From assembly GCA_024233305.1 (NCBI GenBank), contig JACKPV010000030.1:62001-126000 (forward strand): a DNA stretch of 64,000 nt, read 5' to 3'. Source of the DNA: Verrucomicrobiales bacterium. GTDB lineage: Bacteria; Verrucomicrobiota; Verrucomicrobiia; Limisphaerales; J093. This document shows, piece after piece, positions 48,497 to 57,674 of the stretch. Position 1 is the stretch's first letter. Every line of letters starts with the position of its first letter. The translations under genes and the position numbers were made by a program. The notes under the pieces were generated by a model that ran no database searches, had not been told where the DNA came from, and saw only the letters and a program-made list of their open reading frames with translations.

Positions 48497-50008
48497 ATGA
48501 GCAGATTCAGCCGTCGTCAGTTTCTGGGAAGATCCCTCGTGGCCGGGGCCGGCATCTCCGCCTTTCCCTCGCTCCTGCGCGCCGCGGCGCCGAACGAGAC
48601 CCTCGGGGTCGTGGTCATCGGGGTGGGCGGCCGCGGCGGCAGCCACTTGGATGCCTACGCCAGCAATCCCCGCACCGAGGTGCGGTTCATCGTCGACATC
48701 GACGAGTCGATCGGCGCCTCCCGGGCGGAATCCACGGCCAAAAAGCAGAACGGACGGAAGCCCAAGGTGGTGCGCGACATGCGCGAGGCCTTCGAGTCGA
48801 AGGACGTGCAGATCATGAGCACGGCCACGCCGAATCACTGGCACGCGCTGGCCGGAGTCTGGGCGATGCAGGCCGGACTCGATTGCTACATCGAGAAGCC
48901 CATTTCGCATGAGATCGCCGAAGGCAGCGCCCTGGTGGCCGCGGCGAAGAAATACGGCCGGATGTGCCAGGTCGGCACCCAGTGCCGCAGCAACCCGGCG
49001 ATCATCGACGCCATGAAATTCCTGCACGAGGGCGGCATCGGCGCCGTCAAACTCGCCCGCGGTCTCTGCTACAAACGCCGCGCCTCCATCGGCCCTCTCG
49101 GCGACTACCCGATTCCGGACGTCGTGGATTTCAGCCTCTGGTCCGGCCCGGCGCATTACACCGATCCGCAGCTGACCCGGCAACGCTTCCACTACGACTG
49201 GCACTGGCAACGGCTCTACGGGAACGGCGATTCGGGCAACCAGGGCCCGCACCAGACCGACATCGCCCGCTGGGGACTCGGGGTCAACTCCCATCCCCTC
49301 AGTGTCATCGCCTACGGCGGTCGCCTCGGCTATCAGGCCGAACGCAAGGACGAGAACTACGTCGACGCCGGCGACACCGCCAACACCGAGGTCGCCATTT
49401 ACGACTACGGCGACAAGACAATGGTGTTTGAAACCCGCGGATTGTCGGTGGACAACTCGGCGGACGAGGAACTCAACCGCCTGTTCGACAGCACGCGCGG
49501 CAACAAGATTGGCGTGGTTTTCTACGGCAGCGAAGGCTATCTCGTGCAGCGCACCTACACGGACTGCGTGGTCTACGACAAGGACCTCAAGCAGGTGCGC
49601 CAGTTCAAAGGCGGCGGTGATCACTTCGGCAACTTCGTGGACGCCTGCATCAGCCGGCGCTCGGCCGACCTGAACGCCGACGCCTGGGAGGGCCATCTCT
49701 CGGCGGCGTTGGCGCATCTGGCCAACATCTCCTACTACCTGGGCGAGAAACACCTCGTCACGGAGGTCGAAGCGAAGCGCGTGCTCGACGGCGTGAAGAG
49801 CTACGACGACAACGTCGCCACCCTTGAGCGGACCCTAAAGCACCTGACAGACAACGGTGTGGATCTGGCCAAATACCCGGTCTCGCTGGGACCGTTCCTG
49901 AAGTTCGACCCGGCCCGGGAGATCTTCCCCGATTCGCCCGAGGCCACCGCCCTGGTGACCCGGGATTACCGCGCCGGCTTCATGTGTCCGACTGCGGATC
50001 GCGTTTGA
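48497..50008 (+). CDS. Tat-exported Gfo/Idh/MocA family oxidoreductase
   Basis: 503 residues from the ATG at 48497. A Tat signal is seen in SRRQFLGRSLVAGAGISAFP, cleaved around LRAAA. A Rossmann NAD(P) domain follows (GVVVIGVGGRGGSHLDAY), with the family EKP motif in 'GLDCYIEKPISHEIAEGSA'. The C-terminal substrate domain includes 'GNQGPHQTDIARWGLGVNSH'. Such exported oxidoreductases are abundant in Planctomycetes/Verrucomicrobia and act on sugars or their derivatives in the periplasm. NAD(P) would be bound before Tat export. Substrate unknown. A strong terminator follows. Confidence 0.85.
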   Translation: MSRFSRRQFLGRSLVAGAGISAFPSLLRAAAPNETLGVVVIGVGGRGGSHLDAYASNPRTEVRFIVDIDESIGASRAESTAKKQNGRKPKVVRDMREAFESKDVQIMSTATPNHWHALAGVWAMQAGLDCYIEKPISHEIAEGSALVAAAKKYGRMCQVGTQCRSNPAIIDAMKFLHEGGIGAVKLARGLCYKRRASIGPLGDYPIPDVVDFSLWSGPAHYTDPQLTRQRFHYDWHWQRLYGNGDSGNQGPHQTDIARWGLGVNSHPLSVIAYGGRLGYQAERKDENYVDAGDTANTEVAIYDYGDKTMVFETRGLSVDNSADEELNRLFDSTRGNKIGVVFYGSEGYLVQRTYTDCVVYDKDLKQVRQFKGGGDHFGNFVDACISRRSADLNADAWEGHLSAALAHLANISYYLGEKHLVTEVEAKRVLDGVKSYDDNVATLERTLKHLTDNGVDLAKYPVSLGPFLKFDPAREIFPDSPEATALVTRDYRAGFMCPTADRV

Positions 50009-50046
50009 GCCTGCGTTTGCCCGCCCGAGGCCGGATCGGCTGAGAC

Positions 50047-50083
50047 AACCCCGCCCGCGTTCGCAACGCCGGCGGGGTTTTTC
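50047..50083 (+). terminator. Intrinsic terminator after the oxidoreductase gene
   Basis: Stem AACCCCGCC-c-GCG / CGC-c-GGCGGGGTT with a small loop is followed by TTTTT (50078-50082). It separates the oxidoreductase from the cysteine desulfurase gene. Confidence 0.75.
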
Positions 50084-50136
50084 CTGCCGGCGGCGCCACG
50101 GTTGCGGGTCGGCCGATTGCCCTCTACGCTGCCGCC

Positions 50137-51282
50137 GTGCCGCCGGTCTATCTGGACTACAACGCAACCACCCCGGTAGACGCGGGGGTGTTGGACGCCA
50201 TGCGCCGCGTCCTTGAGTCGGATTTCGGCAACCCCTCGAGCGTCCACTGGCACGGGCGACGGGCGCGGGCATTGCTCGATGACTGTCGCGAGCGGGTGTC
50301 CTCGGTTCTCCGATGCAAGCCTTCGGAGATCGTCTTCACCTCCGGCGCAACCGAAAGCAACAACCTCGCGCTCCTCGGCTCGGCCCGCCGCCTGCAAACC
50401 CGCGGACGGCACCTGGTGACCTCCGCCATCGAGCATCCGGCGGTTCTCGAGGCGTTGCGCCATCTCGCCGCGCACGATGGTTTTTCGCTCACCGAGGTGG
50501 CGCCGGATGCGGAGGGGTGCGTGCGGATCGAGGCCGTTGAAACGGCATTGCAGCCCGACACCGTGCTGGTTTCGCTACAAGCGGCCAACAACGAGATCGG
50601 AACGCTCCAGCCGGCGGCGGCCGTCGGGGCGCTTTGTCGCGAGCGCGGTATTTGCTTCCACTCGGACGCGGTCCAGTGGTTCGGCAAGGAACCCCTCAAG
50701 GGTATCGATTGCTTCAACGCGGACCTCGTTTCCCTCAGCGGGCACAAGATCCACGGACCAAAGGGAGCCGGCCTGCTCTTTGCGCGTTCCCCGCGCCGGC
50801 TGAACCGTTTGATGCACGGCGGCAGTCAGGAGGATGACCTTCGACCCGGCACGGAGAACCTGGCGGCGATCGTCGGTCTGACGGTTGCCGTGGAGCGGTT
50901 TGTGGATCCGCCCGTCTTCGATCGAACCGCCCTGGCGCCCTTGGTGTCGGCGCTTGAAGGCGGCCTGGCACAGCTTCCGGATGTTGCTGTGCTCGGTTCG
51001 CAGGTCCCGCGCGTTCCGAACACCGTCGCCTTCACGGCAGCCGGATGTGACAGCTTGTCGCTGCTCGCCGCCCTGGATCTGGCCGGGTTCGCCGCGTCGA
51101 GTGGATCGGCGTGTTCGGCGGGCGCGCTCCAACCCTCGCATGTCCTGCGCGCGATGGGTGTGAACAACGTGTTGGCAGCCGCCCTGGTCCGGCTTTCCCT
51201 GGGCCGCGAAACATCCGCCGCGCAAATCGACCGACTTCTCGCCTGTCTACCGGCTGTGATCAAGCAGGTGCGCAACGCCTGA
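50137..51282 (+). CDS. Cysteine desulfurase family aminotransferase class V
   Basis: 381 residues from the GTG at 50137 (PPVYLDYNATTPVDAGVLDA). The PLP-binding Lys is K204 (SGHKIHGPKGAGLLFARSP). The catalytic Cys is C326 in 'SSGSACSAGALQPSHVLRAM', the NifS/IscS-type loop. It takes sulfur from L-cysteine to give alanine and an enzyme persulfide used for Fe-S clusters or tRNA thiolation. It is followed 205 bp later by dnaN. No iscU or iscR neighbour is present, so its sulfur acceptor is not indicated. Confidence 0.9.
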   Translation: MPPVYLDYNATTPVDAGVLDAMRRVLESDFGNPSSVHWHGRRARALLDDCRERVSSVLRCKPSEIVFTSGATESNNLALLGSARRLQTRGRHLVTSAIEHPAVLEALRHLAAHDGFSLTEVAPDAEGCVRIEAVETALQPDTVLVSLQAANNEIGTLQPAAAVGALCRERGICFHSDAVQWFGKEPLKGIDCFNADLVSLSGHKIHGPKGAGLLFARSPRRLNRLMHGGSQEDDLRPGTENLAAIVGLTVAVERFVDPPVFDRTALAPLVSALEGGLAQLPDVAVLGSQVPRVPNTVAFTAAGCDSLSLLAALDLAGFAASSGSACSAGALQPSHVLRAMGVNNVLAAALVRLSLGRETSAAQIDRLLACLPAVIKQVRNA

Positions 51283-51325
51283 ATGGGCCGGCCGGCGGAC
51301 CAACAAGTCGTGAATGAACCCCAGG

Positions 51326-51374
51326 TTATTCCCAATCCCCCCGGGCGGGCCGGGATGCGCGTGAGTTATTCACC
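51326..51374 (+). promoter_or_regulatory. Two DnaA-box-like sequences upstream of dnaN
   Basis: TTATTCCCA (51326-51334) and TTATTCACC (51366-51374) each resemble the DnaA box TTATNCACA with one or two mismatches. They precede the dnaN promoter. No dnaA gene is in the window, so an origin is not shown. Confidence 0.25.
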
Positions 51375-51406
51375 GGGCTCGACTTCTGTAAGTCGTTGCA
51401 GCATCC

Positions 51407-51435
51407 TTGACACCGAGAGTTGTTTCACCTATTGA
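51407..51435 (+). promoter_or_regulatory. Probable sigma-70 promoter of dnaN
   Basis: TTGACA (51407-51412), 17-bp spacer, TATTGA (51430-51435). A second TTGACA overlaps at 51432. The leader to the ATG at 51488 holds the imperfect inverted repeat GTTTCT-gagaaag-AGAAAC. Confidence 0.5.
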
Positions 51436-51487
51436 CAGCCCTTAATAAGACGTTTCTGAGAAAGAGAAACGGGTAATCTTAAGTCGC

Positions 51488-52597
51488 ATGAAACTCACGA
51501 TCGCCAAGGATCAGTTCACGGCTGGATTGCAGTCGGTGCAGAACATCGTCGCGTCCCGCACCACGCTGCCCATCCTCTCGAACGTGCGGATGACCGCCGG
51601 GAACGGGCGCCTGCAGCTCACCGTTACGGACCTGGATGTCACCGTGCAATGCACCGTGGCTGCGGAGGTGTCCGAAAGCGGCAGCACCACGCTGCCGGTG
51701 AAGCGCCTCTTCAGCATAGTGCGCGAGCTGGGCTCTCCGGAATTGGACCTCGAGGTGGACGACGCGAATGTGTGCAGCCTGCGCTCCGGCGCTTCGTTCT
51801 TCAAAATGAACGGGTTGCCAGCGGATGAGTTTCCGCCGATCCCCGAATTCACCGAACGCCGCATCACGGCCATGCCACAGGCCAAGCTCAAGCAAATGCA
51901 GCGGAAGACGGGGTTTGCGGTGTCCAGCGACGAAACGCGCTACGTGCTGAACGGCCTGTTCTTCAGCCTCAAGGAGCACAAGATCAGCTTGGTGGCCACG
52001 GACGGCCGGCGGCTGGCCCTGACCGAGGAGGAGGTCGACGTGGATCCTGACAGCCAACGTGAGTTCATCGTGCCGACGAAGGCGGTTCAGGAACTGGGCC
52101 GCCTGCTGCAGGAGAAGGGCGACGTCGAGATCCGGGCCAGCGAAAACCAGGTGGCGTTCACGCTGCTCAGCGAGGATGGCAACCAGGCGTTGCTGATCAG
52201 CAAGCTGGTGGACGGGACGTATCCAAACTACCAACAGGTCATCCCCAAGGAGTCGCGCGAGCGCATCGCCCTGATCCGGGAGGAACTGCTCCAGGCGCTC
52301 CGCCGCGCCGAAATCATGACCAGCGACAAGAGCAACTCGGTGAAGCTCAGCTTCAGCCGGAACCAGCTCTCGATCACGGCGAACACCCCCGAGGTCGGCG
52401 AAGCCCGTGAGAACCTCGCCGTGAATTACAAGGGCGGCGACCTCGCGGTGGCGTTCAATCCGGTCTTCCTGCTCGATGCGCTCAAGGCCCTCGACGAAGA
52501 TGAGGTGTTCCTCGAACTCACCGACGAGTTGAGCCCGGGCGTGCTCAAGATCAACGGGCCGTTCCTCTACGTCATCATGCCGATGCGCATGAACTGA
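51488..52597 (+). CDS. dnaN: DNA polymerase III subunit beta (sliding clamp)
   Basis: 369 residues, the usual length. Three clamp domains are seen: the N-terminal 'MKLTIAKDQFTAGLQSVQNI', the central domain from about residue 125 ('FAVSSDETRYVLNGLFFSLK'), and the C-terminal domain ending 'GPFLYVIMPMRMN', the classical clamp end with its MPMR motif. The dimer encircles DNA and holds polymerase III. It has its own TTGACA promoter upstream. In many bacteria dnaN follows dnaA near oriC; here the upstream neighbour is a cysteine desulfurase. Confidence 0.95.
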   Translation: MKLTIAKDQFTAGLQSVQNIVASRTTLPILSNVRMTAGNGRLQLTVTDLDVTVQCTVAAEVSESGSTTLPVKRLFSIVRELGSPELDLEVDDANVCSLRSGASFFKMNGLPADEFPPIPEFTERRITAMPQAKLKQMQRKTGFAVSSDETRYVLNGLFFSLKEHKISLVATDGRRLALTEEEVDVDPDSQREFIVPTKAVQELGRLLQEKGDVEIRASENQVAFTLLSEDGNQALLISKLVDGTYPNYQQVIPKESRERIALIREELLQALRRAEIMTSDKSNSVKLSFSRNQLSITANTPEVGEARENLAVNYKGGDLAVAFNPVFLLDALKALDEDEVFLELTDELSPGVLKINGPFLYVIMPMRMN

Positions 52598-52619
52598 CGG
52601 TTCCACCGCCGGCGCCCGC

Positions 52620-53411
52620 ATGGACCCGAATGAAGCACCCATGGCGCCGGCCCCGGCGGCGGTTGTCGAGCGTCCCCGCCCACCCCGGGAGAACATCTGG
52701 CTCGCGCTGATCTGCAACGCGGCCTACCCGGCGCTGGTCCTTTCCCTGCTGAGCAAGGAGGAACGGCTCGGGCCCACCTGGGGATTGATCGTGGCGGTTG
52801 TGGTGCCGATTGCCTACGGTTTGAACGATCTGCTGCGGAACCGGCGCTGGAACGTCTTCGCCATCCTGGGCGTGGTCAGCACGTTGCTGACCGGAGGATT
52901 CGGGCTGATGAAACTGAGCGGCACCTGGTTCGCCGTGAAGGAAGCCGCGGTGCCGCTCGTGCTGGGCCTGGCCGTGCCCTTGTCGATGCGGACCCGACAG
53001 CCGCTGGTCCGGACGTTGCTGTTCAACGATCAAATCCTGGACACCAAACGCATTGAGATGGCGCTTGAAGAACAGGGCCAGCAGCCGGCCTTCCAAGTCC
53101 TCCTGGGGAGAACCTCGTGGCTCGTCGCGAGTTCTTTCTTCCTCAGCGCGGTGCTCAACTTCTTCCTTGCCCTGTTCATTCTCAAAAGCCCCTCGGGAAC
53201 TGCGGAGTTCAACGCGGAACTCGGGAAGCTCACGGCGCTCAGCTACCCCGTCATCATGGTGCCGAGCATGGCCATCCTGATGTTCGGCATCTGGAAGCTC
53301 CTTACGGGCGTCGAGAAACTTACGGGCCTCTCGGGCGACGACCTGTTCCACAAAAAGCCGACCGAATCGCCGGCCAAGACCCCCGATGCGGGAACTCCGG
53401 ACGGCGTGTGA
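52620..53411 (+). CDS. VC0807-family membrane protein
   Basis: 263 residues with about 6 hydrophobic helices: 'IWLALICNAAYPALVLSLLS', 'GLIVAVVVPIAYGLNDLL', 'VFAILGVVSTLLTGGFGLM', 'AVKEAAVPLVLGLAVPLS', 'SWLVASSFFLSAVLNFFLAL' and 'TALSYPVIMVPSMAILMFGI'. This order and the ISKEE-like loop after helix 1 match the VC0807 family, of unknown function. The C-terminal 30 residues are polar and probably cytoplasmic. It starts 22 bp after dnaN on the same strand, so co-transcription is likely. Confidence 0.75.
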   Translation: MDPNEAPMAPAPAAVVERPRPPRENIWLALICNAAYPALVLSLLSKEERLGPTWGLIVAVVVPIAYGLNDLLRNRRWNVFAILGVVSTLLTGGFGLMKLSGTWFAVKEAAVPLVLGLAVPLSMRTRQPLVRTLLFNDQILDTKRIEMALEEQGQQPAFQVLLGRTSWLVASSFFLSAVLNFFLALFILKSPSGTAEFNAELGKLTALSYPVIMVPSMAILMFGIWKLLTGVEKLTGLSGDDLFHKKPTESPAKTPDAGTPDGV

Positions 53412-53552
53412 CCCACGAGGGGAGCGGGTGTCCCCAAACGCCTCTTGCAGGAAAAGGGCCCGGAGAGTCGCACACGCGGCTTGCCGCGCCTCGGTGCCGC
53501 GGGGTATACAACCTCCCTTTCGAGGCGACACCACCTCAGATCACTGGCGAAC

Positions 53553-54803
53553 ATGGCTTACACGACCGTTACCCCGCCCGCAGGCGGCAAGATCACCATC
53601 AACAACGGACACCTGACCGTTCCGGATCAGCCCGTCATCCCGTTCATCCGCGGCGACGGGACCGGACCGGACATCTGGGCGGCCAGCGAGCGGGTCTTCG
53701 ACGCCGCGGTGGCGAAAGCGTACGGCGGACAACGGAAGATCGTTTGGTTCGAGGTGTTCGCCGGCGAGACGGCCAAGCAGCGGTTCGATACCTGGCTGCC
53801 GGATGATACAGTCGCAGCATTCAAGGAATACCTGGTCGGCATCAAGGGGCCCCTGACCACTCCCGTGGGCGGCGGCATCCGTTCCCTGAACGTCGCCCTC
53901 CGCCAGTTGCTCGACCTCTACGTCTGCCTGCGTCCCGTGCAGTATTTCGAGGGGGTGCCGAGCCCGGTCAAGCAGCCGGAGCTGATCGACATGGTCATCT
54001 TTCGCGAGAACACCGAGGACATCTACGCGGGCATCGAATTTCAGGAAGGCACCGAGGATGTGGCGCGGTTCAAAGCCCTGTTTCAGGAGGCGTTTCCGGA
54101 TCGGTTCAAGAAGATCCGCTTCCCCGCGACCTGCGGCATCGGCATCAAACCGGTGTCCCAGGAGGGCACCGCGCGGCTGGTGAAGGCCGCCATCGATTAC
54201 GCCATCGCCAATGGCCGCAAGTCGGTCACCCTGGTGCACAAGGGGAACATCATGAAGTTCACCGAAGGCGCCTTCCGCGACTGGGGCTACGAGACCGCCC
54301 GCACTCAGTATGGCGGCGAAATGATCGGCGAGGGACCGTGGCAGACGATCAAGGCAGACGGCTGCGAAATCGTGGTCAAGGACGTCATCGCCGACGCGTT
54401 CTTGCAGCAAATCCTCACGCGGCCTGCGGAGTACGACGTGATCGCGACGCTGAACCTGAACGGCGACTACATCTCCGATGCGCTTGCGGCCCAGGTGGGT
54501 GGGATCGGTATCGCGCCGGGTGGCAACGTGAACTACCAGACCGGCCACGCCATCTTCGAGGCCACGCACGGGACGGCGCCGAAATACGCCGGCCAGGACC
54601 GCGTCAACCCGGGTTCCGTGATTCTGTCCGGAGAACTCATGCTGCGGCACCTGGGCTGGACCGAAGCCGCGGACCTCATCATCAGGGGCATGAACGGCGC
54701 CATCGGCTCGAAGCGCGTCACCTACGATTTCGCTCGCCTGATGGATGGAGCCACGGAGGTCAAGTGCTCGGAATTCGGCACGAACATCATTGAGCACATG
54801 TGA
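53553..54803 (+). CDS. icd: NADP-dependent isocitrate dehydrogenase
   Basis: 416 residues, the normal length. Oxidative decarboxylation of isocitrate to 2-oxoglutarate in the TCA cycle. The substrate loop 'GGGIRSLNVALRQLLDLYV' contains the Ser that AceK phosphorylates in E. coli. The metal and substrate residues are in 'DVIADAFLQQILTRPAEYDV', 'NLNGDYISDALAAQVGGIGI', and the coenzyme site in 'EATHGTAPKYAGQDRVNPGS'. The ATG at 53553 gives MAYTTVTPPAGGK. No aceK is in the window. Cytoplasmic dimer. Confidence 0.95.
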   Translation: MAYTTVTPPAGGKITINNGHLTVPDQPVIPFIRGDGTGPDIWAASERVFDAAVAKAYGGQRKIVWFEVFAGETAKQRFDTWLPDDTVAAFKEYLVGIKGPLTTPVGGGIRSLNVALRQLLDLYVCLRPVQYFEGVPSPVKQPELIDMVIFRENTEDIYAGIEFQEGTEDVARFKALFQEAFPDRFKKIRFPATCGIGIKPVSQEGTARLVKAAIDYAIANGRKSVTLVHKGNIMKFTEGAFRDWGYETARTQYGGEMIGEGPWQTIKADGCEIVVKDVIADAFLQQILTRPAEYDVIATLNLNGDYISDALAAQVGGIGIAPGGNVNYQTGHAIFEATHGTAPKYAGQDRVNPGSVILSGELMLRHLGWTEAADLIIRGMNGAIGSKRVTYDFARLMDGATEVKCSEFGTNIIEHM

Positions 54804-54806
54804 CCG

Positions 54807-55637
54807 ATGAAGCTCCGCGGAAGACAACGCCTACGGGAAGTCGCCCGGCCGGCTCCGGTGACCACGGCTTTCCTGCTGCTGGGCTGCCTGCTCGTTGGCG
54901 GCGCCGTGACCGGCGTGGCGCAAACAGAGGGCACGGTGGACCTCGAAACAACCCTCCGCGACTACAACGGTTCGGGCAGCCGTCACTGGACCGTGGCGTG
55001 GGTGACAACCGCCTCGGGCGCCTTCATCAAGACCCTGTGGATCCAGGGCAACCGGAGCAGCTTCTGGAGTTCGCACTGGGACAAACACTGCCGCGCGTGG
55101 TATGCCGCGCGGAACGGCAGCCAGGCCCTCGACGGCTACACAAGCGCCACCGCCACCAGTTACACGGGCGTGAACAGTCCGATTCTTCCGTCGTGGGATT
55201 GCCGCGATGCGAACGGCAATCTCGTTCCCGACGGCCAATATCGCTTCTGGGTGCAATACGCCGAGGACAGCGGTCAGGGGCCTTACACTACCAACGGCTT
55301 GCTGTGGACGAAGGGACCCGCGGCCGATGAATGGACCTACCCCGATCAAGGCGCGAACTTTACGGGCATGAAGGTTGTCTGGAGCCCCGTCCTTTCCCCG
55401 GAACCGCCCGAAATCACCGCTGCGCGAATCAAGGATGGCGACCTCATTCTCGCCGGGGTCGGCCCTGCGAGTCACACCTTTCACGTCATCACAAGCGACG
55501 ACCTTCTGCTGCCGCTGTCGCAGTGGACGGCGGTGGCCACCAACCAGATCAATGCCGCCGGTGAGTTCTCGGTGACGAACAAGGTCGAGGGCGTCAGCGG
55601 AGCCCGGCTTTATCGGTTGCGGCTCCCGTGGCCGTGA
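54807..55637 (+). CDS. DUF2271-type secreted protein
   Basis: 276 residues with a signal peptide (TTAFLLLGCLLVGGAVTGVA). The DUF2271 body is seen in 'HWTVAWVTTASGAFIKTLWI' and the following 'YAARNGSQALDGYTSATATS', and 'GNLVPDGQYRFWVQYAEDSG'. The C-terminal 90 residues are an added beta module (LILAGVGPASHTFHVITSDD). DUF2271 genes are often linked to apbE, as here: the ApbE start overlaps this stop by ten bases (GTG at 55628). An exported redox or iron-handling role is suggested by linkage only. Confidence 0.7.
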   Translation: MKLRGRQRLREVARPAPVTTAFLLLGCLLVGGAVTGVAQTEGTVDLETTLRDYNGSGSRHWTVAWVTTASGAFIKTLWIQGNRSSFWSSHWDKHCRAWYAARNGSQALDGYTSATATSYTGVNSPILPSWDCRDANGNLVPDGQYRFWVQYAEDSGQGPYTTNGLLWTKGPAADEWTYPDQGANFTGMKVVWSPVLSPEPPEITAARIKDGDLILAGVGPASHTFHVITSDDLLLPLSQWTAVATNQINAAGEFSVTNKVEGVSGARLYRLRLPWP

Positions 55638-56782
55638 GGCGTTGGCCAGCGAAGCGGGGCGCAAAAGGGCGCTCGCGAAAAGCAACGCTCGCGGGAAGGC
55701 TGCTCGGTTGTTCCGCACTCCTTGCCCAGTCGCTTTTGCCCGAGCCGTTGGTGCGTTGGGAAGGGCGCACGATGGGCAGCCCCTACGTGATCCAGATCGT
55801 GGGGGGTGGGTTGACCGACCGGCGGATCGAGCAATTGCAGGTCGGGGTCGAACAGCGATTGCGCGAGATAAACGCGCTGATGTCGAACTACGAAGCGGGC
55901 AGCGAGCTTTCCCGGTTCAACCACGCGGCCGCCAACACGCCCTTCAAGGTGGGTCCCGATTTTGCCCGGGTGATCCGCTTTTCCCTCGAACTGAGTCGGC
56001 AATCGAACGGCGCCTTCGATCCCACCCTCGGCGCGTTGATCAACCTGTGGGGCTTCGGCGAAGCCCCGACCACCCAGGCGCCTCCTGCTGCGGAAGCCCT
56101 TGCGGCCGCCCGCGCGTTGACCGGTTGGAACCACCTGCAACTCCACGACGAGAACGAGCTGACCAAGGACCTGCCGGGCTTGATGCTCAACCTCGGCGCC
56201 GTGGCGAAGGGGTTTGCCGTGGATGAACTGGTGCGACTCCTTGGGGCCAATGGCCTGACCAACGTCTACGTGTCCATCGCCGGCGAGGTCTTCGCCGCGG
56301 GCCACAATGCGCACGGGACTTCTTGGCGCGTGGGCATTTCGGCCCCAACGGATTACTGGCGCGAGAACGATCCCATGGCGTCCGTCGCGAGCATCTCCGG
56401 ACAAGCGCTGTCGACCTCGGGCGATTACCAGAAGTTCTTCCGGGACGCCGACGGCCATCGCTACAGTCACCTGCTGGATCCGCGCACCGGCCGGCCGGTC
56501 GAGAACCCGTTGGCCGGGGTGACCGTCGTCGGGCCGGACAGCATGAACGCGGACGCGCTCGGAACGACGCTTTTTGTGCTGGGCTTGGAGGAGGGCATGA
56601 AGTTGATCGAGAAGCAGGAAGCCGCCGCGGCTCTCTTTATCATCCGCGAAGGAGAAGGTCGCTTCCGCACGCTTGGCAGTTCCGCTTGGGATCGCCTCAC
56701 GGGAAAAGCCACCCCCGCGCGCTCCGTGACTCCCGCGGCCACGGTCCCGGAACGCGCGAAAGCCCCCGCGGCGGGCCGTTAG
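55628..56782 (+). CDS. apbE: FAD:protein FMN transferase
   Basis: 384 residues from the GTG at 55628, which overlaps the preceding stop. A hydrophobic N-terminal leader (LLGCSALLAQSLLPEPLVRW) is probably a signal anchor. The ApbE fold includes the FAD-binding 'MSNYEAGSELSRFNHAA', 'MLNLGAVAKGFAVDELVRLL' and 'VSIAGEVFAAGHN'. The metal-binding 'MNADALGTTLFVLGLEEGM' is intact. It moves FMN from FAD to Ser/Thr of extracytoplasmic proteins. The substrate is unknown; the adjacent DUF2271 protein lacks a plain flavinylation motif. Confidence 0.9.
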   Translation: MAVRRWPAKRGAKGRSRKATLAGRLLGCSALLAQSLLPEPLVRWEGRTMGSPYVIQIVGGGLTDRRIEQLQVGVEQRLREINALMSNYEAGSELSRFNHAAANTPFKVGPDFARVIRFSLELSRQSNGAFDPTLGALINLWGFGEAPTTQAPPAAEALAAARALTGWNHLQLHDENELTKDLPGLMLNLGAVAKGFAVDELVRLLGANGLTNVYVSIAGEVFAAGHNAHGTSWRVGISAPTDYWRENDPMASVASISGQALSTSGDYQKFFRDADGHRYSHLLDPRTGRPVENPLAGVTVVGPDSMNADALGTTLFVLGLEEGMKLIEKQEAAAALFIIREGEGRFRTLGSSAWDRLTGKATPARSVTPAATVPERAKAPAAGR

Positions 56783-56826
56783 GATCGCGTGAGGGGGAGG
56801 GGTTCCTTTCTCGGTATGGTCGCGGT

Positions 56827-57426
56827 CTAACCGGCCAGCGGCGACGCGATGGGCGAGCGGGCGCTGGTTGGCGCCACGGGGATGGGCGGACGCGGGAGGG
56901 CGCTCAGGGTTTGTGTCGGCTCGAGCTGCCGGGACTGCTCGGCGGCACGGGCGGGATTGGCCCAGTAGAAGCGGGTGGCGGCGCCGGTGCCCGATTGCTC
57001 GAGGAGGTTCTGGCGCAAGGTGGCGAAGTTGGGCGAGTAGTCCGGTTGCAACGAGAGGAGCGTGAAGGCGACCACCAGGCCCATCGCATAGCGGAGGATC
57101 CCAAGCGGCACGCCGCGAAACTGTTCGTCCAAGTCGCGCCCGCGCGTTTCAGAGGCCCGTTCCATCCCCCAATAGTGCAGAGCAAAATACCAAGCGATGC
57201 CCAGCGCGGCCACGAGATAGGCGACCATCATGGAGAACGAGGCCTCGAAACCCAGCCACCGCACGAGCCACCCCACGGTATTGGCCGCCGTAAGGCCAAG
57301 GCTCAGGATCAGCAGCCACATGACCAGTCGCGGCAGCTCCCAGTGAGCGCCGTTGTGCCAGCCACGAAGGGCCCCGAGCGCCAGTGCGGCCAGGGCAACA
57401 ATATCAATCAAGGAGGAAGTGGTCAT
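56827..57426 (-). CDS. CvpA-family membrane protein
   Basis: 199 residues from the ATG at 57426 (MTTSSLIDIVALAALALGAL). CvpA-like N-terminus: 'RGWHNGAHWELPRLVMWLLI', 'LSLGLTAANTVGWLVRWLGF' and 'SFSMMVAYLVAALGIAWYFA', then a late helix 'LGILRYAMGLVVAFTLLSLQ'. The C-terminal 70 residues are polar and Pro-rich. CvpA relatives are inner-membrane proteins of uncertain function named for colicin V production. It is convergent with apbE. Confidence 0.7.
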   Translation of the reverse strand: MTTSSLIDIVALAALALGALRGWHNGAHWELPRLVMWLLILSLGLTAANTVGWLVRWLGFEASFSMMVAYLVAALGIAWYFALHYWGMERASETRGRDLDEQFRGVPLGILRYAMGLVVAFTLLSLQPDYSPNFATLRQNLLEQSGTGAATRFYWANPARAAEQSRQLEPTQTLSALPRPPIPVAPTSARSPIASPLAG

Positions 57427-57674
57427 CGCAAGTCGTCTTATCGTGTTCTTGATCCACAGAGCTTCTTTGCCAATCCTGTCGTCCGGACCTCTGGTAGCCG
57501 GCAACGCGTAGTTAATAGCACGTACGGTAAGCAATATCAAGTGTTCACCATAAAGAAATTGCTTACACCCTCTTACCACTGTCCGGGAATGGTTCTGTCC
57601 ACCGCGCTGCTCCTGCGGTTTCGGCGGGGGAGGGAGCCACTCCAGGCGGTTGCCGCTCAATCGGTAATCAATTG

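Noticed and set aside
55010..55040. 'TTASGAF' in the DUF2271 protein as an ApbE flavinylation site
   Set aside because: The acceptor position after S-G-A is Phe rather than Thr/Ser, so it does not fit the motif.
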